Source: Isoetes taiwanensis (taxonomy: Eukaryota > Streptophyta > Lycopodiopsida > Isoetales > Isoetaceae). Taken from it: a DNA stretch of 64,000 nt. Under the pieces are notes generated by a model, which saw only the letters and a program-made list of their open reading frames with translations, was not told the DNA's origin and did not search any database. Location of the stretch: assembly GCA_021234155.1 (NCBI GenBank), contig JAJEKV010000008.1:23815931-23879930 (forward strand). Direction: 5' to 3'. Position numbers and translations under genes: made by a program. Below, piece by piece: positions 45,000-55,422 of this stretch (its first letter is position 1; the number at the start of each line of letters is the position of its first letter).

Positions 45000-47100
45000 G
45001 CGGTCCTTGAGGCGAGGCGAGAGTTTCAAAATTGTGGCCAAACTTAAAAGGAATTTTGATTTTTGCTAGTTCCTCTTGGAGTTCAGGCACATGAGAAAAA
45101 GGATCTCTTTGGATCCCGCAGTCTTTGGAGTGCGTGGTAATGAAGCGGCAACTTCTTTGAGTAGGTCAACCTCGGCGGCTATATTTGGATATGTCGAGGC
45201 GTGGAGGTTTGAGGCGTGGAAGGGGCTTCTTGTCTTTGTTGAGCTCGAGTAGTGGCATGAACATTTGCTTAGCGTCGGCCTTGGCTTGCATGATGAGGTC
45301 GAGAATGCTTTGGCGAACTTTAGGCATGACATGCGGCATGAGTTTCTCAAAGTCGGGTGCAAAATGAACCTTTTTCTTCTTCATGAGGTATGGTGTCGGC
45401 GACAAAGGCGGGTTGCGTACCATTAGGAATAATGGTTAAGGGGCGTGGCATACAGTGGCGTGAAACCAAACCAACCCAATTTGATGGTACCTTTGGAGGA
45501 TTAAGAGCACGAAAAATTTCTTCATTGCTTGTTGATCCATCGAGGTTGATTGGCGGGAGCTGGTTGATAAGCGTGATTGTTGGTAGCGAGGTGGCTTCAG
45601 AAAACGGGGCCAGCGGGCCTTGTTTGCCATTAGCAATCGAGTTGGTAAGCCCGTGGCGGACCCGATGTGGATACGATTTGTGCCGGGGAAAGCTTTGAAC
45701 TTGTGGAAGTTGAGGACGCCCGTGATGGTATGACCCCATTCTTGGCGGTGATAACGAGCTTTTGAAGGATCAAAAGGAGGGCGTGTGTTGGGTCCCGTTG
45801 TTTTGCTCTATTCTTGGCGATAGAGTTGATTAGGTTGCTGCGGTGGTGGGCTGGCGATATGGCGATTAGTCTTTGAGGTGTGGTTTGCACTTGATAAACC
45901 ATCTTGTTGCGGAAAGGTGTAGGATGAGTGCGAGTGCACTCTTAGTAGCATGATTGCACATGTTGCATCGTTTTTACAATGGCGGACCATTGGTGGAGTT
46001 GCACTCATTGCCAAGTGGCCTTGATATTTGCGAGGATATGGCACCCGGATCGCTAGCGGCTGGCTATGTTTGGCGTGTTGAGGTTGAGCAGCGATCACAG
46101 GGGAACCATGGCGGGTGGAATGAAAGGGGAGCTCTGAAGAGCCCCGCCCGGGGGGAGAAACATTTGCCCGAGTGATTGACAAGATCGATGCTTTGTTCAA
46201 AGTCTTGGTAGCGGTATTGAGTCATGATCCGGATAGGCTGGAGAAGTCCTTGGAGAAACCCGGACCAAGATCGGCTGCGTGTGGGGTACTCCTTGAGTTT
46301 CTTGGCGAGAATGTGAAGTCGATCTACCAAAAAATCGAGGCGGACTCAGTGGGGCTCTTGTTGAAGGTCATTGAGTTGCTTGAGATGAAGTTGATCATCA
46401 TCCGTGGTGCCATAGTGAGAAAAGCGGTTCGCATTTCGACCAATCTTGTTTCAGTGGCTTTTGTTGGACATGAGCCATTGATGAGGAACCCGCGGCGTTG
46501 TGGAAAAGATGTGGAATTTCAGTTGAGGTTGCGCATGACCATTGGGACGCCAGAGCCTCAAATTCTTCCATGTGGGCTGAGCACTTTGGTCTAAGGGTTT
46601 GCCTTTTCGTGTTGCCAAAAGGTGGGATAAGTCGGCTTAAAGTGCGAAAGGTAGAGGTGAAAGTCTTTGGGCTGGGCAGGGAACATGATAGTGAGGATAT
46701 TGAGGTGGAGTTGGAGGGTATGGTTTGGAAAGACCCTGAAGGGATGGTGAGGTGGAGAATCTTGCGGAGGTGCGATCATTGGGTTTGAGTGCAGTAAGAT
46801 TATGCTAAGGAAAGGCCCGATTGGGAAAGGTAGGGAAAGGAGAAATTCCTGGGAGGAGCAAAAAGACATGAGGATATCCACATCCCCGTAGGAGATGATG
46901 GTTGTGAAGGCAAGAGGCGTATGACCAGAAGGCCCGATGGATGAAAGGCATGTTCTGGGGTATGAAAAGTAAGGTTGAGAGGGTTGAGCGGATAGGGCTC
47001 CTGATAGTGAATGTGGAGGCGAGGTTGTGAGCAATGTTTGCAGCGGGGCGGAGGAATTGGGCCGAGGCATGACCACGAGGGTGGGTGTGGCGCCGGCCGG
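45000..47100 (-). pseudogene. gypsy gag region
   Basis: Assigned by position between the 5' LTR and protease. Open minus-strand stretches include 45166-45423 (Lys/Pro-rich, 'KKVHFAPDFEKLMPHVMPKVRQ', 'MPLLELNKDKKPLPRLKPPRLD') and 45808-46200. I cannot find a clean CCHC zinc knuckle; a Cys-containing stretch near 45950 is out of register. Confidence 0.5.
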
Positions 47101-47214
47101 GAGCCAAGAATGTGGCCTCCCTCAGCGTCATAAGCGATCCATACATGTCACGAACAGCTTCCCTTCGATGATGGCGCTCAAGCGAGGCGCCCGTCTGGGA
47201 AAAGAAGTTCTTCT

Positions 47215-47462
47215 CTAACAGGAGAATCCGGGGGACTATGTCACGCGGGATTTGTAAGAAAAGAACAAGAAGAAGAAAAACAGAACAAAAGAGAACAAAT
47301 GAGAGGAAAATGATAAGCTTCCTTGAAGCCCTCTGTGAGAACCCTTGGATCTAACAGGAGAATCCGGGGGACTATGTCACGCGGGATTTGTAAGAAAAGA
47401 ACAAGAAGAAGAAAAACAGAACAAAAGAGAACAAATGAGAGGAAAATGATAAGCTTCCTTGA
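47215..47462. repeat. 136-bp re-read unit (47215-47326 / 47351-47462)
   Basis: 112-bp match in the gypsy 5' LTR. The first-pass tail matches neighbouring sequence of the other LTR (gccctctgtg..ggatct). Confidence 0.94.
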
Positions 47463-47747
47463 TATCAATGATGAACATACATGAGGAAGGAGGCCTGATT
47501 TGCAGGAATGTTGGCGGTGCCTCTTGAAGTGCCTAGAATCACGCTGACGCTGACGCGGGCGGTGACGGGACATCACTTGTCTGAGCGGCGCCTCTTGTTG
47601 ACGGACGCAGGCTTTGACTGCGTGGTCTGCTGCTTGGTCTTCTGCTGAGCCTTTGATGGCTGACCCGTGCCTATCTGTGGATCCTTGAGCTTGACCTGGT
47701 TCGTCGTATGCATGAATAGTCCTGAACCAGGAGGCACAAGACTAACA
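47215..47747 (-). repeat. gypsy 5' LTR
   Basis: The minus strand starts TGTTAGTC at 47747. The LTR contains re-read unit 47215/47351, so its real length is about 136 bp less. I do not find a clear tRNA primer site just inside it; a weak 'gcgccatcatcg' at about 47170 is not convincing. Confidence 0.7.
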
Positions 47748-47946
47748 TTCCCTAACCTCTTCACGGGGGTTCTTTGGGACCATTAGGGTTTGGTGCTGTA
47801 ACATGAATAAAAACACACACCACAGCCCTTTAAGAGCTCTGGTCTTGGTTTTCACGCCCTTCTTTTATAGATCCATGTCCAGCTCTAGAGTCTTTTAGGA
47901 TTGACGTTTTGTAACCCTCTCTAGAGAGTACACACCCCCCCTCCCT

Positions 47947-48291
47947 CCCCCTTCCCCCGCAGTACCATTTTTGAGTCAATATGAACTTGCATGTATATTA
48001 TTCTTGACCAGAGTGATAGTGGTGGTAGATGTCTAGGACATAGACTAGCCTCCCGGGTTGGTGTTTGATTTGCTAACTATGCCTGTTTGTCCATTTTACT
48101 AGATAGTAGGTCATCTTATAGGCAGGAGGTCAGGTCTGCCGTCTGTTTTCTTTGAGGTCCAACAATTAAGTCAATTTGTTGCTTCAATTTGTTTTAGTGG
48201 CTTCTAGAGCATCAGTTGAGTGGCCCAGGGACACCTCCAGTATTTTGAGTTTGTTTATGGCTCATTTACCATATCGAACCCTAATTCTCAA
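47947..48291 (+). repeat. direct repeat, copy 1 (partner 53445-53787)
   Basis: From 'ccccttcccccgc' through 'catttttgagtcaatatgaa', 'gaccagagtgatagtgg', 'gacatagactagcctccc' to 'gaaccctaattctcaa'. By eye the match is about 95 percent. The two copies lie 5.5 kb apart in the same orientation and continue differently on both sides. Confidence 0.85.
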
Positions 48292-48484
48292 GTGAAACTA
48301 GAATCAAATGCCTTGGAACTAGATAATCATCGAGGTTAAATAAATAAACAGTTGAGTGGCCCAGGGACACCTCCAGTATTTTGAGTTTGTTTATGGCTCA
48401 TTTACCATATCGAACCCTAATTCTCAAGTGAAACTAGAATCAAATGCCTTGGAACTAGATAATCATCGAGGTTAAATAAATAAA
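48213..48484. repeat. 136-bp re-read unit (48213-48348 / 48349-48484)
   Basis: Back-to-back copies running out of direct-repeat copy 1. Confidence 0.95.
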
Positions 48485-48700
48485 GCATGCAACAAGTAAT
48501 CCCTTAAGGGCTTAGGAATTTGAAGAACATTGCCGAAAGTAAAACGTGTCGGTCGAGAAACTTCATTTGGGATAAAAAACCCGCCCTTTCGGGTTTTCGA
48601 GAAAAACCCTAACGATAAATAACCGGCTCGAAGAGCAGTTATCGACGGAAAAGCCGTTGAAGATGCATCCATGTTTATGATAGTCCACAGCAGTGTCAAC
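48485..48700 (-). mobile_element. possible LINE-family terminal remnant
   Basis: The words 'aaaacccgccctttcgggttttcgagaaaaaccctaacgataa' at about 48570-48620 resemble 'cccgccccgaagggttttcgagg.aaaaacc' of the LINE terminal segment at 28390-28430. No simple-repeat tail or coding segment is seen. Confidence 0.35.
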
Positions 48701-49973
48701 TTGAAGAAACCCAGCGACCCACGCAACATCTTTGCCCCAAACCATATGCCAAAATCCATCACCTCGACTATCGCTCCAAATTGCAAAGCAAGATTAAATC
48801 AACCACGCCAATGGTCAAAGTGTTAGAGTTAGAAGCAATCAGCCATTTACGAAGTGCCTACTTAAAGTAAAAATTCCAAATGGAAGATATATGAAAGATC
48901 AAATAAAATTTTGATGGCAAGCACAAAGTTGAGAGAAGATTGAGGAAATCAGAACATCAATAAACATCCAACGAGGAGAATAGGAAGCCATAATCTTTGC
49001 CAAGAAGAGAAAGACTTTGAAAGTTAAGGAGGTTGTAGAAGCCACAAACAAAAATAGGCATATATCCAATAGAAGAACCCCTTGGAGCCTATCCAGAAGT
49101 GACATGCTATGCCGGGAGGGAGGGAGGAAGGGAGTAGAAGCACGACCAATGGGAAAAATTGAAGGAAAAATCCCACGGGAAAAAGAACCCAAAGGTGCTA
49201 CTCGGGAAGTCACAATGCTACTTGCGAGAAAGAATATAAAGATTAGCGAGCAGAAGTCCACAATTCCGCCCCAAACCTATCATGGCAGCAACCATCGGAA
49301 CAAAAGAGGGTGAGCAACCACATGCACATAGATCCTCCCTATCCAAGCAACAACGACCAAAACACAAACAACCACTCAATGATCTCAAGAGAAAGGATGG
49401 GAGGGAGGAAAGGCGACACTAAGAATCAAAGATCCATTTCGAGGAGAGAATGCCGATGAGAACTCAAAGAGGGAACATAGTATATATCTGGATGAAAAAG
49501 GAGCCAAATGAGGCTGAACTAAAGCATCCCTTTCCTAAGAATAATGAAGGAGATAACTGAGACTACCCTAATAACCAAGATAAAAGGATAAAGAATAAAG
49601 CAGAAGTAGTTGAGCAACGTGGCAACAAGAAGGTATGGCAAAGACAATCAATCAAGCAATGGAACAAGGACCATAAGGTATAAAGGAGATAACTGAGACT
49701 ACCCTAATAACCAAGATAAAAGGATAAAGAATAAAGCAGAAGTAGTTGAGCAACGTGGCAACAAGAAGGTATGGCAAAGACAATCAATCAAGCAATGGAA
49801 CAACCATGAATAAATTTTGTTGCCAGAGCATATTGCTAGATCAGAGAATGCATCGATTGAAATGATGTTGATCGAGAGCCATAAGGTAGGTACCTTATTT
49901 TTAAGCCACAACCAGAATTCTTAGTCAATTGGTCGGGTGCTGGATCTATGAGATTCAGTGTTGATTGAAAGCC
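48701..49973. other. unassigned sequence
   Basis: Open frames at 48899-49261 (-) and 49017-49313 (+) overlap each other and have no motif. One re-read unit (49547/49683) is included. No gene is supported. Confidence 0.4.
49547..49803. repeat. 136-bp re-read unit (49547-49667 / 49683-49803)
   Basis: 121-bp match in unassigned sequence. Confidence 0.94.
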
Positions 49974-50097
49974 TGTGACGTTCCACGTATTTCATACAAT
50001 ACGTACAAATACGTGACACGTCACCATGAATACTTAATGGTATATTAATTATTCCATGTGATTGATTAACAAGATAAGGCTAGCTATGTTAAAATCA

Positions 50098-50369
50098 AAT
50101 ATTAATTAAAAGCCAAATATGCTAAATTAGTTAATAATTAGTAATTAACTATGTTAATTAATTATTGATAATATAGTTTAAAGGTTGCCACCTGCCGCAA
50201 ATCGATTGAGCATGGTGGAACTGCTAATTTTGGAATATTAATTAAAAGCCAAATATGCTAAATTAGTTAATAATTAGTAATTAACTATGTTAATTAATTA
50301 TTGATAATATAGTTTAAAGGTTGCCACCTGCCGCAAATCGATTGAGCATGGTGGAACTGCTAATTTTGG
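50098..50369. repeat. 136-bp re-read unit (50098-50233 / 50234-50369)
   Basis: Back-to-back copies inside the LTR. Confidence 0.95.
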
Positions 50370-50388
50370 GTTAGCCAATTTGGGGCTT

Positions 50389-50657
50389 ACCCTTGTTTGT
50401 TTAGATGAATGATTAACCTTATGTTGATGCTCTATTTGAAGTTATGAATGGATTTATAATTTATGGTAGTTCTTTTGCAGCAACTCTTGTGCTTGTGGGA
50501 TAAGGGAGGGTAGAGACCTAACTAACCCTTGTTTGTTTAGATGAATGATTAACCTTATGTTGATGCTCTATTTGAAGTTATGAATGGATTTATAATTTAT
50601 GGTAGTTCTTTTGCAGCAACTCTTGTGCTTGTGGGATAAGGGAGGGTAGAGACCTAA
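50389..50657. repeat. 136-bp re-read unit (50389-50521 / 50525-50657)
   Basis: 133-bp match inside the LTR, 20 bases after the previous unit ends. Confidence 0.95.
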
Positions 50658-50732
50658 AGGCTAGTAGGAATAGAGATGTTTCTAGCTAGAATCCCATAAA
50701 TATGACATGTGCACAAGAGGCCACTTGACTGT

Positions 50733-50994
50733 TGCAATATTCCTAACCGATATGCCCTTAACCAACTGGGCAAAACCATCTAGACGTTTATGAATAGTCG
50801 CTTTTACCCATTTATGCCAGTGTCTCGGGAATACGACACCCAGATCTACTCGAGCGGTTGATACCAAATGCAATATTCCTAACCGATATGCCCTTAACCA
50901 ACTGGGCAAAACCATCTAGACGTTTATGAATAGTCGCTTTTACCCATTTATGCCAGTGTCTCGGGAATACGACACCCAGATCTACTCGAGCGGT
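50733..50994. repeat. 136-bp re-read unit (50733-50858 / 50869-50994)
   Basis: 126-bp match inside the LTR. Confidence 0.95.
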
Positions 50995-51054
50995 CTCCGG
51001 ATTCGGGACATAATCAGTTCAATTTGGTCTAGAAACCCTTTAGAAGGCCGAGAA

Positions 51055-51279
51055 TAGTAAATATAACTAAAGATAAGGGTTAAGTTAAAGGAAGGGTGTG
51101 TTATGGTTATAAGCTATTTACGACTATTTAATGGGTAATTTAAGGTTAAAACAAAATGTTAATAGTCAGTTCGAAATAAAGAAATCAAGTTAGTAAATAT
51201 AACTAAAGATAAGGGTTAAGTTAAAGGAAGGGTGTGTTATGGTTATAAGCTATTTACGACTATTTAATGGGTAATTTAA
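51055..51279. repeat. 136-bp re-read unit (51055-51143 / 51191-51279)
   Basis: 89-bp match inside the LTR. Confidence 0.94.
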
Positions 51280-51322
51280 CAAGCTAGCTAGTTAAATATT
51301 GAAATACTTTGGAATTAGCTAG

Positions 51323-51590
51323 TGAATATTGTGAGCCGCTAAGGAATGTTTTTATTTTAACTTAGGGGTGATGGTTGCATTTTGCATTATGGTGGTCGTA
51401 ATAATTATATGAACTATGGTTGGGCTTTCCTGGTTGCATGAAATGTGTATTACGTAGTTGAATATTGTGAGCCGCTAAGGAATGTTTTTATTTTAACTTA
51501 GGGGTGATGGTTGCATTTTGCATTATGGTGGTCGTAATAATTATATGAACCATGGTTGGGCTTTCCTGGTTGCATGAAATGTGTATTACG
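51323..51590. repeat. 136-bp re-read unit (51323-51454 / 51459-51590)
   Basis: 132-bp match with one T/C difference (gaactatgg versus gaaccatgg), so the passes are not always identical. Confidence 0.95.
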
Positions 51591-51940
51591 GAATTTTTTG
51601 GATGTTGAACTTACTGAGCGTGGCTAACCTATGGATTTTGGGGGTTAAACTCAGGTAAGGGACCTGGGTCCTCTAGCCACCCATGGAACCATTGTGCTCT
51701 AAGAACGGATTCGTCCCATTCCTACCTCATCAGACTAGGGAGATGCAACCTGAAGTAGTCTCATACGGTAACTCTATGAGATTATGTCTCCGGAAGGTTA
51801 CAATCATGCCATAGCATGTTTCAGTTTATCTGCAAAGTGTGCATGAGAGGGGTGGATGGAGTAGACTACCCTAGCCAATGTTCTATGCCAGCCAACGCCA
51901 TTGTCATGATTCCATCTGTTGTTATCCGGAGACCTTGACT

Positions 51941-52168
51941 GTCAGTCGAATCCCCTTGGAATCTGAGCCCATGTAGAACCCTCATTTATGATGCATTTTC
52001 TATGTTATGGTCGTATTACATTGATGTTCTTATTGATGATGGATGGGCCACCCTTTGTGGTGGCATATTATTTTATGTCAGTCGAATCCCCTTGGAATCT
52101 GAGCCCATGTAGAACCCTCATTTATGATGCATTTTCTATGTTATGGTCGTATTACATTGATGTTCTTA
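51941..52168. repeat. 136-bp re-read unit (51941-52032 / 52077-52168)
   Basis: 92-bp match near the LTR 3' end. Confidence 0.94.
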
Positions 52169-52298
52169 CTCGGACACTTGGCCATCACAAGTGGTCTGAG
52201 TCAGATGGAGGTCCTTTCCTGGTGATAGAGTTGCTGGAAAAGGGGATTTCCCGTATTTATGCCATGGGAGCATCATATAGGTTTGGGGAGTGTCACAA

Positions 52299-52311
52299 TG
52301 GTATCAGAGCC
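52299..52311 (+). promoter_or_regulatory. primer-binding site for initiator tRNA-Met
   Basis: Exact TGGTATCAGAGCC, one base after the LTR end. It is the priming site of most plant LTR retrotransposons. Confidence 0.85.
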
Positions 52312-53444
52312 AGGATCTTGATAGACCGGATCAAAGCAATGGTGCCCTCAATTAAGGTAGATTTTGTATTTCAAATAGGAAATACTACAAGAACAATGAG
52401 GCACAAAAAAAATCCTCAATGATCGGGCAAAAAAAGGGAACTGCCACAGTAGCAAATGAACAAATAAAACTGTAGTTTACTTCGATTGGAGTCACTCAAC
52501 ATCATCTTAACTTAGAATAGGGCTACACATCCATCTTCCTCCAATGTTTTGTACTATAGGAGGAGCTCCATTCTTTTCTGCAATAAATCCAAGGACACAT
52601 ATGTTGCTTTAGCAATTCCTATTACTCTTAACAACTAGATAAATAATTTTAGATCAAAAAGTTATCTCCAATCTTCTTAGCAGACTCTGAACAAACCAAG
52701 TGGAAGAAAAATCTAAACAATCTACAAAGAATATACAGATAAATGCTGCCTAAAACTCCATATAACATTGTATTCCCAATTCGCGATGAATAAAAATGCT
52801 TAATAGACCAGGAAGCCCAAATTAGACTTTAGAAACATTTGAGATCTGAAACACGGTGCATTGTTGGAGAAGATCTCTAGATCATCATATATATCCTATG
52901 CAGCTCTGAACAACAATTCACCCATGCAAACCTTTGTTCAAATGTGAAAACCAAGATCTCCAGCTTCTTAGTTCCCTGATTTCTCATAAAAATATTTGCC
53001 CAGAACTACTGAGAATAATAGAGATGTCTCACAAATATCTAAGATATTCAGAAGAAGAATAACAATACATAGAATAGACTGCCACTTCCTAAAGACTTTT
53101 GATTCTAGGGATGTTAAATAAACTGATCAACTTAAACTTCAGTTTGTGGAAAATAGTAGCATCAAAGCCTCATGCAATTCATTCTAACATTGTGATCCAG
53201 AACAAAAAATGGCAATCAATCTATATGACTACCAGAAGAATCAAAGCTTGTTGCCTTAATCTGCTTATCCCAGATACAACCGCCAGTAGGAAGTGAGAAG
53301 AGAATGAAGGAATCTTACCACAAATCATGCAAAAAGTTTTGCAAAAATCTCTGAATCAAAGTGGCAAAAATTCCCTCTCCTGGCCACAAGAATCGTTGAA
53401 GAAGTCTTTAGCTACTGCGGCAGTGCCATGAAGCAATAGAACTT
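52312..53444. other. unassigned sequence after the primer site
   Basis: The first 120 bases may be element leader. Beyond about 52440, AT-rich sequence without recognisable gag or pol follows. The open frame at 53099-53296 has no motif. Confidence 0.4.
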
Positions 53445-53787
53445 CCCCCTTCCCCCGCCGCACCATTTTTGAGTCAATATGAACTTGCATGTATATTATT
53501 CTTGACCAGAGTGATAGTGGAGTGGTAGATGTCTAAGACATAGACTAGCCTCCCAGGTTGGTGTTTGATTTGCTAACTATGCTTGTTTGTCCAGTTTTAC
53601 TAGATAGTAGGTCATAGGCAGGAGGCCAGGTCTGTCGTCTGTTTTCTTTGAGTTCCACCAATTAAGTCAATTTGTTGCTTCAATTTGTTTTAGTGGCTTC
53701 CAGAGCATCAGTTGAGTCGCCCAGGGACACATCCGGTATTTTGAGTCTATTTATGGCTCATTTAGCATATCGAACCCTAATTCTCAA
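53445..53787 (+). repeat. direct repeat, copy 2
   Basis: Partner of 47947-48291. It stops at 'ctaattctcaa', exactly where the rRNA-like sequence begins. Confidence 0.85.
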
Positions 53788-54061
53788 TCACCCATCAACA
53801 ACCATGGTAGGTTACTATCCTATCAAGAAAGTTGATAGAGCAAAAATTTGAATGGAATATCGTCGACGCTAAGGTCATGCAATAAGACTAGTTATCATGA
53901 GTCAATGCGTGAGCAGGCAAGCTTGCATCGTTCTTTTATCTGATAAATGCATTCCTTACCATGGGTAGGAACTTGACACATATATTAGCTCTAGAATTGC
54001 TATGGTTTATCCTAGTAGCAAGATACCATCAAATAACTATAACTGATTTAACGAGTCATTT
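53788..54061 (-). pseudogene. divergent 18S rRNA 5'-region fragment
   Basis: On the minus strand it reads as the 5' part of nuclear small-subunit rRNA, in order: 'aaatcagttatagtta', 'gatggtatcttgctac', 'attctagagctaata', 'atgcatttatcaga', 'ttatcatgataact'-like text, 'caaatttttgctctatcaac' and 'gataggatagtaacctacc'. Conserved words match the universal eukaryotic 18S sequence, while the intervening variable stretch is short and altered. By eye about a fifth of positions differ from typical plant 18S. It is about 270 of some 1800 bases, so it is a fragment, not a gene. A second, partial copy follows through re-read unit 53927/54063. Confidence 0.8.
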
Positions 54062-54181
54062 GATCGTTCTTTTATCTGATAAATGCATTCCTTACCATGG
54101 GTAGGAACTTGACACATATATTAGCTCTAGAATTGCTATGGTTTATCCTAGTAGCAAGATACCATCAAATAACTATAACTG
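53927..54181. repeat. 136-bp re-read unit (53927-54045 / 54063-54181)
   Basis: 119-bp match within the 18S-like fragment. The first pass continues as rRNA, the second leaves it for GC-rich sequence. Confidence 0.95.
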
Positions 54182-54650
54182 GGATGAGGGGCACAAAATC
54201 AGCATCGGCTCCGCCGTTCACAAAGGACCAACTGGCAAGACGATGGAGGGATAGTCACCCTGGCTTTGGCAAACCCCATAAAGGAGGCTCGGAGCCGTGG
54301 AACAATAGCATGGATAGAAAGGGGGTGCGCAAGGAAGCTTATAGGTGGCAAACTCGCGCCAACTAAAGCATTCCACATGGGCCAAAGGATGGCTATTGTC
54401 AGCCCGTTATCAGCTACGGCACTGCTGCCAAGGCAGGCGTGACCCTCCCTAGACGCATATCAATCCAGTTTGCACGTCGCCTGCTGATTCGATGCGGCGC
54501 CAGTGGGGGACATGGCAGGCCGTTCTGACATGTTACACATGGCCGCTGCTGATGCGTCAGATCTCCCCTTATCAGCCAAAGCCCTTCCTTATCAGCCAAA
54601 AGGGGTCACGACAGGCCTAGAGTCATGGCGGACGACCCCACATGACGAAT
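54182..54650. other. GC-rich unassigned sequence
   Basis: The open frame ending at 54366 (+) reads 'PPFTKDQLARRWRDSHPGFGKPHKGG' without a motif I know. Its upstream part is rRNA-like and so spurious. No gene is supported. Confidence 0.35.
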
Positions 54651-54654
54651 GCGA

Positions 54655-55150
54655 CTAAGATTCCATAAAGATTACCATAGATTTCCAATATATCATGAAG
54701 ATTCCACCGGATTCTTCAGGATTTTTTTGAGATTTTTATAAATAGATCCCCCCTAGAGTATCTAAGCTTCTCCAAAGAGGTTTCCTTAGATTCTCCAAGA
54801 TCCCTAGGTTTTCTCTTAAAGATCGAGATTTATAAAGATTTTTCAAGATTCTATTAAGGTTTTTGTTAACTTCTCTCTTGAAGATTCCCTATGATAAGAT
54901 TCTATAAAAATTCCCATAGATTCTCTAATAACCTATGAAGGTTCCATTAGATTCTCTAACATACCAATAGATTGCTTCAAGATTTTTTAGAATTTGATCA
55001 AGGTTCTCTTAGATTCACCAAGATCCTTTGAAGATGCCACGATATTCTCTAAGATTCCATAAAGATTTCCTTCGATTCTCCAGTATTCTATCATGATTCC
55101 ACTAAATTCTCTAAAATTCCCATAGATCATTCAATATTCCTCTACAAGTG
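54655..55150. repeat. degenerate short-unit repeat tract
   Basis: Variants of 'agattcc.ata' and 'agattctc.aa' recur about 30 times over 500 bp with 12-20-bp spacing, always in one orientation. Units are strongly diverged, as in an old minisatellite. Confidence 0.65.
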
Positions 55151-55422
55151 GTCCAAAGTGAAAGGCCTAGACAAAAACGGGCAAGGCTGTATTAAAATAT
55201 TATTTGCTTGAAGATTGCCTAATAATATAATTAGATAGATAGATATATTTTTAATGTCTACTAAAAAAGAGAATCGGATAATATTAGTCCAAAGTGAAAG
55301 GCCTAGACAAAAACGGGCAAGGCTGTATTAAAATATTATTTGCTTGAAGATTGCCTAATAATATAATTAGATAGATAGATATATTTTTAATGTCTACTAA
55401 AAAAGAGAATCGGATAATATTA
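55151..55422. repeat. 136-bp re-read unit (55151-55286 / 55287-55422)
   Basis: Back-to-back copies ending at the LINE microsatellite tail. Confidence 0.95.

Larger units (their letters stand above)
36900..47747 (-). mobile_element. Ty3/gypsy LTR retrotransposon, decayed, both LTRs present
   Basis: Related sequences at about 36960-37547 and 47215-47747 are the LTRs. They share 'gggatttgtaagaaaa', 'gaggaaaatgataagcttcc', 'ggctttgactgcgtggtct' and 'gcatgaatagtc'. Between them, on the minus strand, come gag, protease, RT, RNase H and integrase, then a 3.9-kb segment before the 3' LTR. The pol order (RT before integrase) is Ty3/gypsy. All frames are broken. Unlike most of the window, the interior (37.6-47.2 kb) shows no 136-bp re-read. 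The LTRs are clearly diverged, so the insertion is old. Confidence 0.9.
49974..52297 (+). repeat. LTR of a retrotransposon (5' LTR, remainder lost)
   Basis: It starts TGTGAC at 49974 and ends GTCACA at 52297, perfect 6-bp inverted ends of the TG..CA type. An initiator tRNA-Met primer site follows at once. As written it is 2324 bp, but it contains six re-read units (50098, 50389, 50733, 51055, 51323, 51941). The real length is probably near 1.5 kb. No partner LTR or pol sequence is found downstream, so the element is truncated or the rest lies elsewhere. Confidence 0.75.

Noticed and set aside
37811-47218. Plus-strand open frames across the gypsy element
   Set aside because: Recognisable gypsy blocks are all on the minus strand; the plus-strand frames are their antisense shadows in GC-rich sequence.
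47060-47220. Gypsy primer-binding site
   Set aside because: No good complement to a plant tRNA 3' end next to the 5' LTR; the best candidate is too weak to call.
48899-49313. Overlapping 120- and 98-codon frames on opposite strands
   Set aside because: No motif, no splice context and no support for either strand.
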